Assembly: GCA_025352235.1 (NCBI GenBank)
Contig: JANXTU010000045.1
Location: forward strand, 1-33,574
DNA length: 33,574 bases
Reading direction: 5' to 3'
Source: Fimbriiglobus sp.
GTDB taxonomy: Bacteria; Planctomycetota; Planctomycetia; Gemmatales; Gemmataceae
Part shown: piece after piece, positions 32,793-33,574 of the stretch
Layout: the number at the start of each line of letters is the position of its first letter
Position numbering within the stretch: position 1 is the stretch's first letter
Notes under the pieces: generated by a model
What the model saw: the letters and a program-made list of their open reading frames with translations, nothing else
Databases searched by the model: none
Told to the model about the DNA's origin: nothing
Made by a program: the position numbers and the translations under genes

Positions 32793-33574
32793 ATGCTCCA
32801 GCGATTTCTCCGCCAGTCGAAGTCATCCCAGCGCCCCCGGAGCGCCCCCCCTCCCAGCTTACCAAGCTGAAGTTGGAACAATTGGAAGCGCGTGACGTAC
32901 CGGCCTTGTTCGCCGTCCACCTTTGGTCCAGTACCCCCGGCGATACCGCCGCGACCATCACCGGTTCCCTGTCCGCCAATTCTTCGCTGCCGACCAACTC
33001 CAACGGTGATACCCTCGTCGAAGCCGGCTCGATCCAAGAAGCCGTCGGCCTCGCGCTCACCGGGACGATCACAGTCCAGCATGCCGGCCAGACCTGGACC
33101 TACTCGATGGGCGTCGGCGCCGTCGGTGCCAGCGCCGCCGAACACAAGCCGTTTTTGGTGAACGCCGGTTCGATCCAACTCGAAGACATGGCCGGCGCCG
33201 CGGGCAGCGACTGGGACTACAACGACCACTACTGGATGACAACGGTCACGGAAGTCGGCAGCACCTCGCCCCCGAGTCCGCCGTCACCTCCAAGCCCGCC
33301 ATCGCCTCCGGTTCCGCCGACCACGCCGACGGTGTCGATCAGCCCCTTCGCGCACCCGACCGAGGGCGCCGTCGGCTCCTTCCTACTCCAGCGCAGCAAC
33401 AGTGTCGGTAGCCTGATCGTGACCTACGGCGTCCCCACCGGCACCGCCCTCGAAGGCGATGACTACACCGGCTTGGATACCAATAACCGGACGGTGACCT
33501 TCCTCGACGGCCAGTCCGACGCCATGCTATCGTTCGGGACCATCGACGATACCCTCGTCGAACCGACGGAGACG
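32793..33574 (+). CDS. Surface protein with C7-tract frame break and Calx-beta domain (runs off the window)
   Basis: From ATG 32793 the frame reads MLQRFLRQSKSSQRPRSAPP and then hits TGA at 32868. The continuation is one frame back: QLTKLKLEQLEARDVPALF, the family's N-terminal tag, open to the window end. The switch must happen in the C-run 32845-32851. The downstream frame has no ATG or GTG of its own and is closed by TGA at 32789-32791. The mature region has a GSDWDYNDHYW motif as in DUF4114-like modules, a Ser-Pro-Pro repeat linker at about 33265-33325 and a Calx-beta domain (VSISPFAHPTEGAVGSFLL, EGDDYTGLD, TVTFLDGQSDAMLSF). Either the frame is restored by slippage, the gene is phase-variable or dead, or the tract was misread. 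Confidence 0.75.

Overview
The window looks like a chromosomal segment of a high-GC planctomycete, most likely of the Gemmata group (Gemmataceae). The reasons are two giant secreted proteins that begin with the family's short N-terminal tag (KLRLESLEDRTTP at 315-355 and LKLEQLEARDVPA at 32867-32905), a Hanks-type kinase fused to a WD40 propeller, small secreted proteins with a YGFSPTKWRRW-type motif, a PQQ-like propeller protein, and many remnants of broken genes. This assignment is inferred from protein style; no rRNA or tRNA gene is present to confirm it.

Left part (1-8330). An IS5-type transposase tail runs off the left edge. It is followed by a 1224-aa lectin / Ig-like-repeat / DUF4214 surface protein with a strong terminator. 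Next come a TerC-family membrane protein on the minus strand and, divergently, a tightly coupled trio: an inositol-monophosphatase-like enzyme and two YkgJ-type cysteine-cluster proteins. A secreted PQQ-like propeller protein ends at a long perfect hairpin.

Middle part (8333-22378). This is an exopolysaccharide locus. On the minus strand lie two small secreted proteins and a Wza-like export protein. Divergently on the plus strand lie a Wzc-like chain-length regulator/tyrosine kinase, an undecaprenyl-phosphate sugar phosphotransferase, two GT4-fold glycosyltransferases and a FemAB-like acyltransferase, four of these genes overlapping or nearly touching. They are followed by an enhancer-binding-protein-like regulator, a GNAT acetyltransferase and glmS, which supplies glucosamine-6-phosphate. 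The first glycosyltransferase and the FemAB protein resemble the XrtA/PEP-CTERM-associated families, but no exosortase and no PEP-CTERM substrate is visible. The regulator has lost both the receiver aspartate and the GAFTGA loop.

Right part (22388-33574). This accessory region holds an Rpn/PD-(D/E)XK-type protein, a Cys-type glutathione peroxidase, a frameshifted DUF5615 toxin-like gene, a two-TM coiled-coil protein, the kinase-WD40 protein preceded by a pair of inverted repeats, and a HEAT-like secreted protein overlapping a small unknown gene. A stretch of gene debris follows, including the 5' end of a surface-protein gene abutting the 3' end of something else, then a MazG-like protein. The window ends inside a second surface protein whose reading frame is broken at a C7 tract that also forms a perfect -1 slippery heptamer. 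That tract, the degenerate regulator and the exosortase-less EPS cluster are the observations most worth following up. No CRISPR array, tRNA, rRNA or complete insertion sequence was found.
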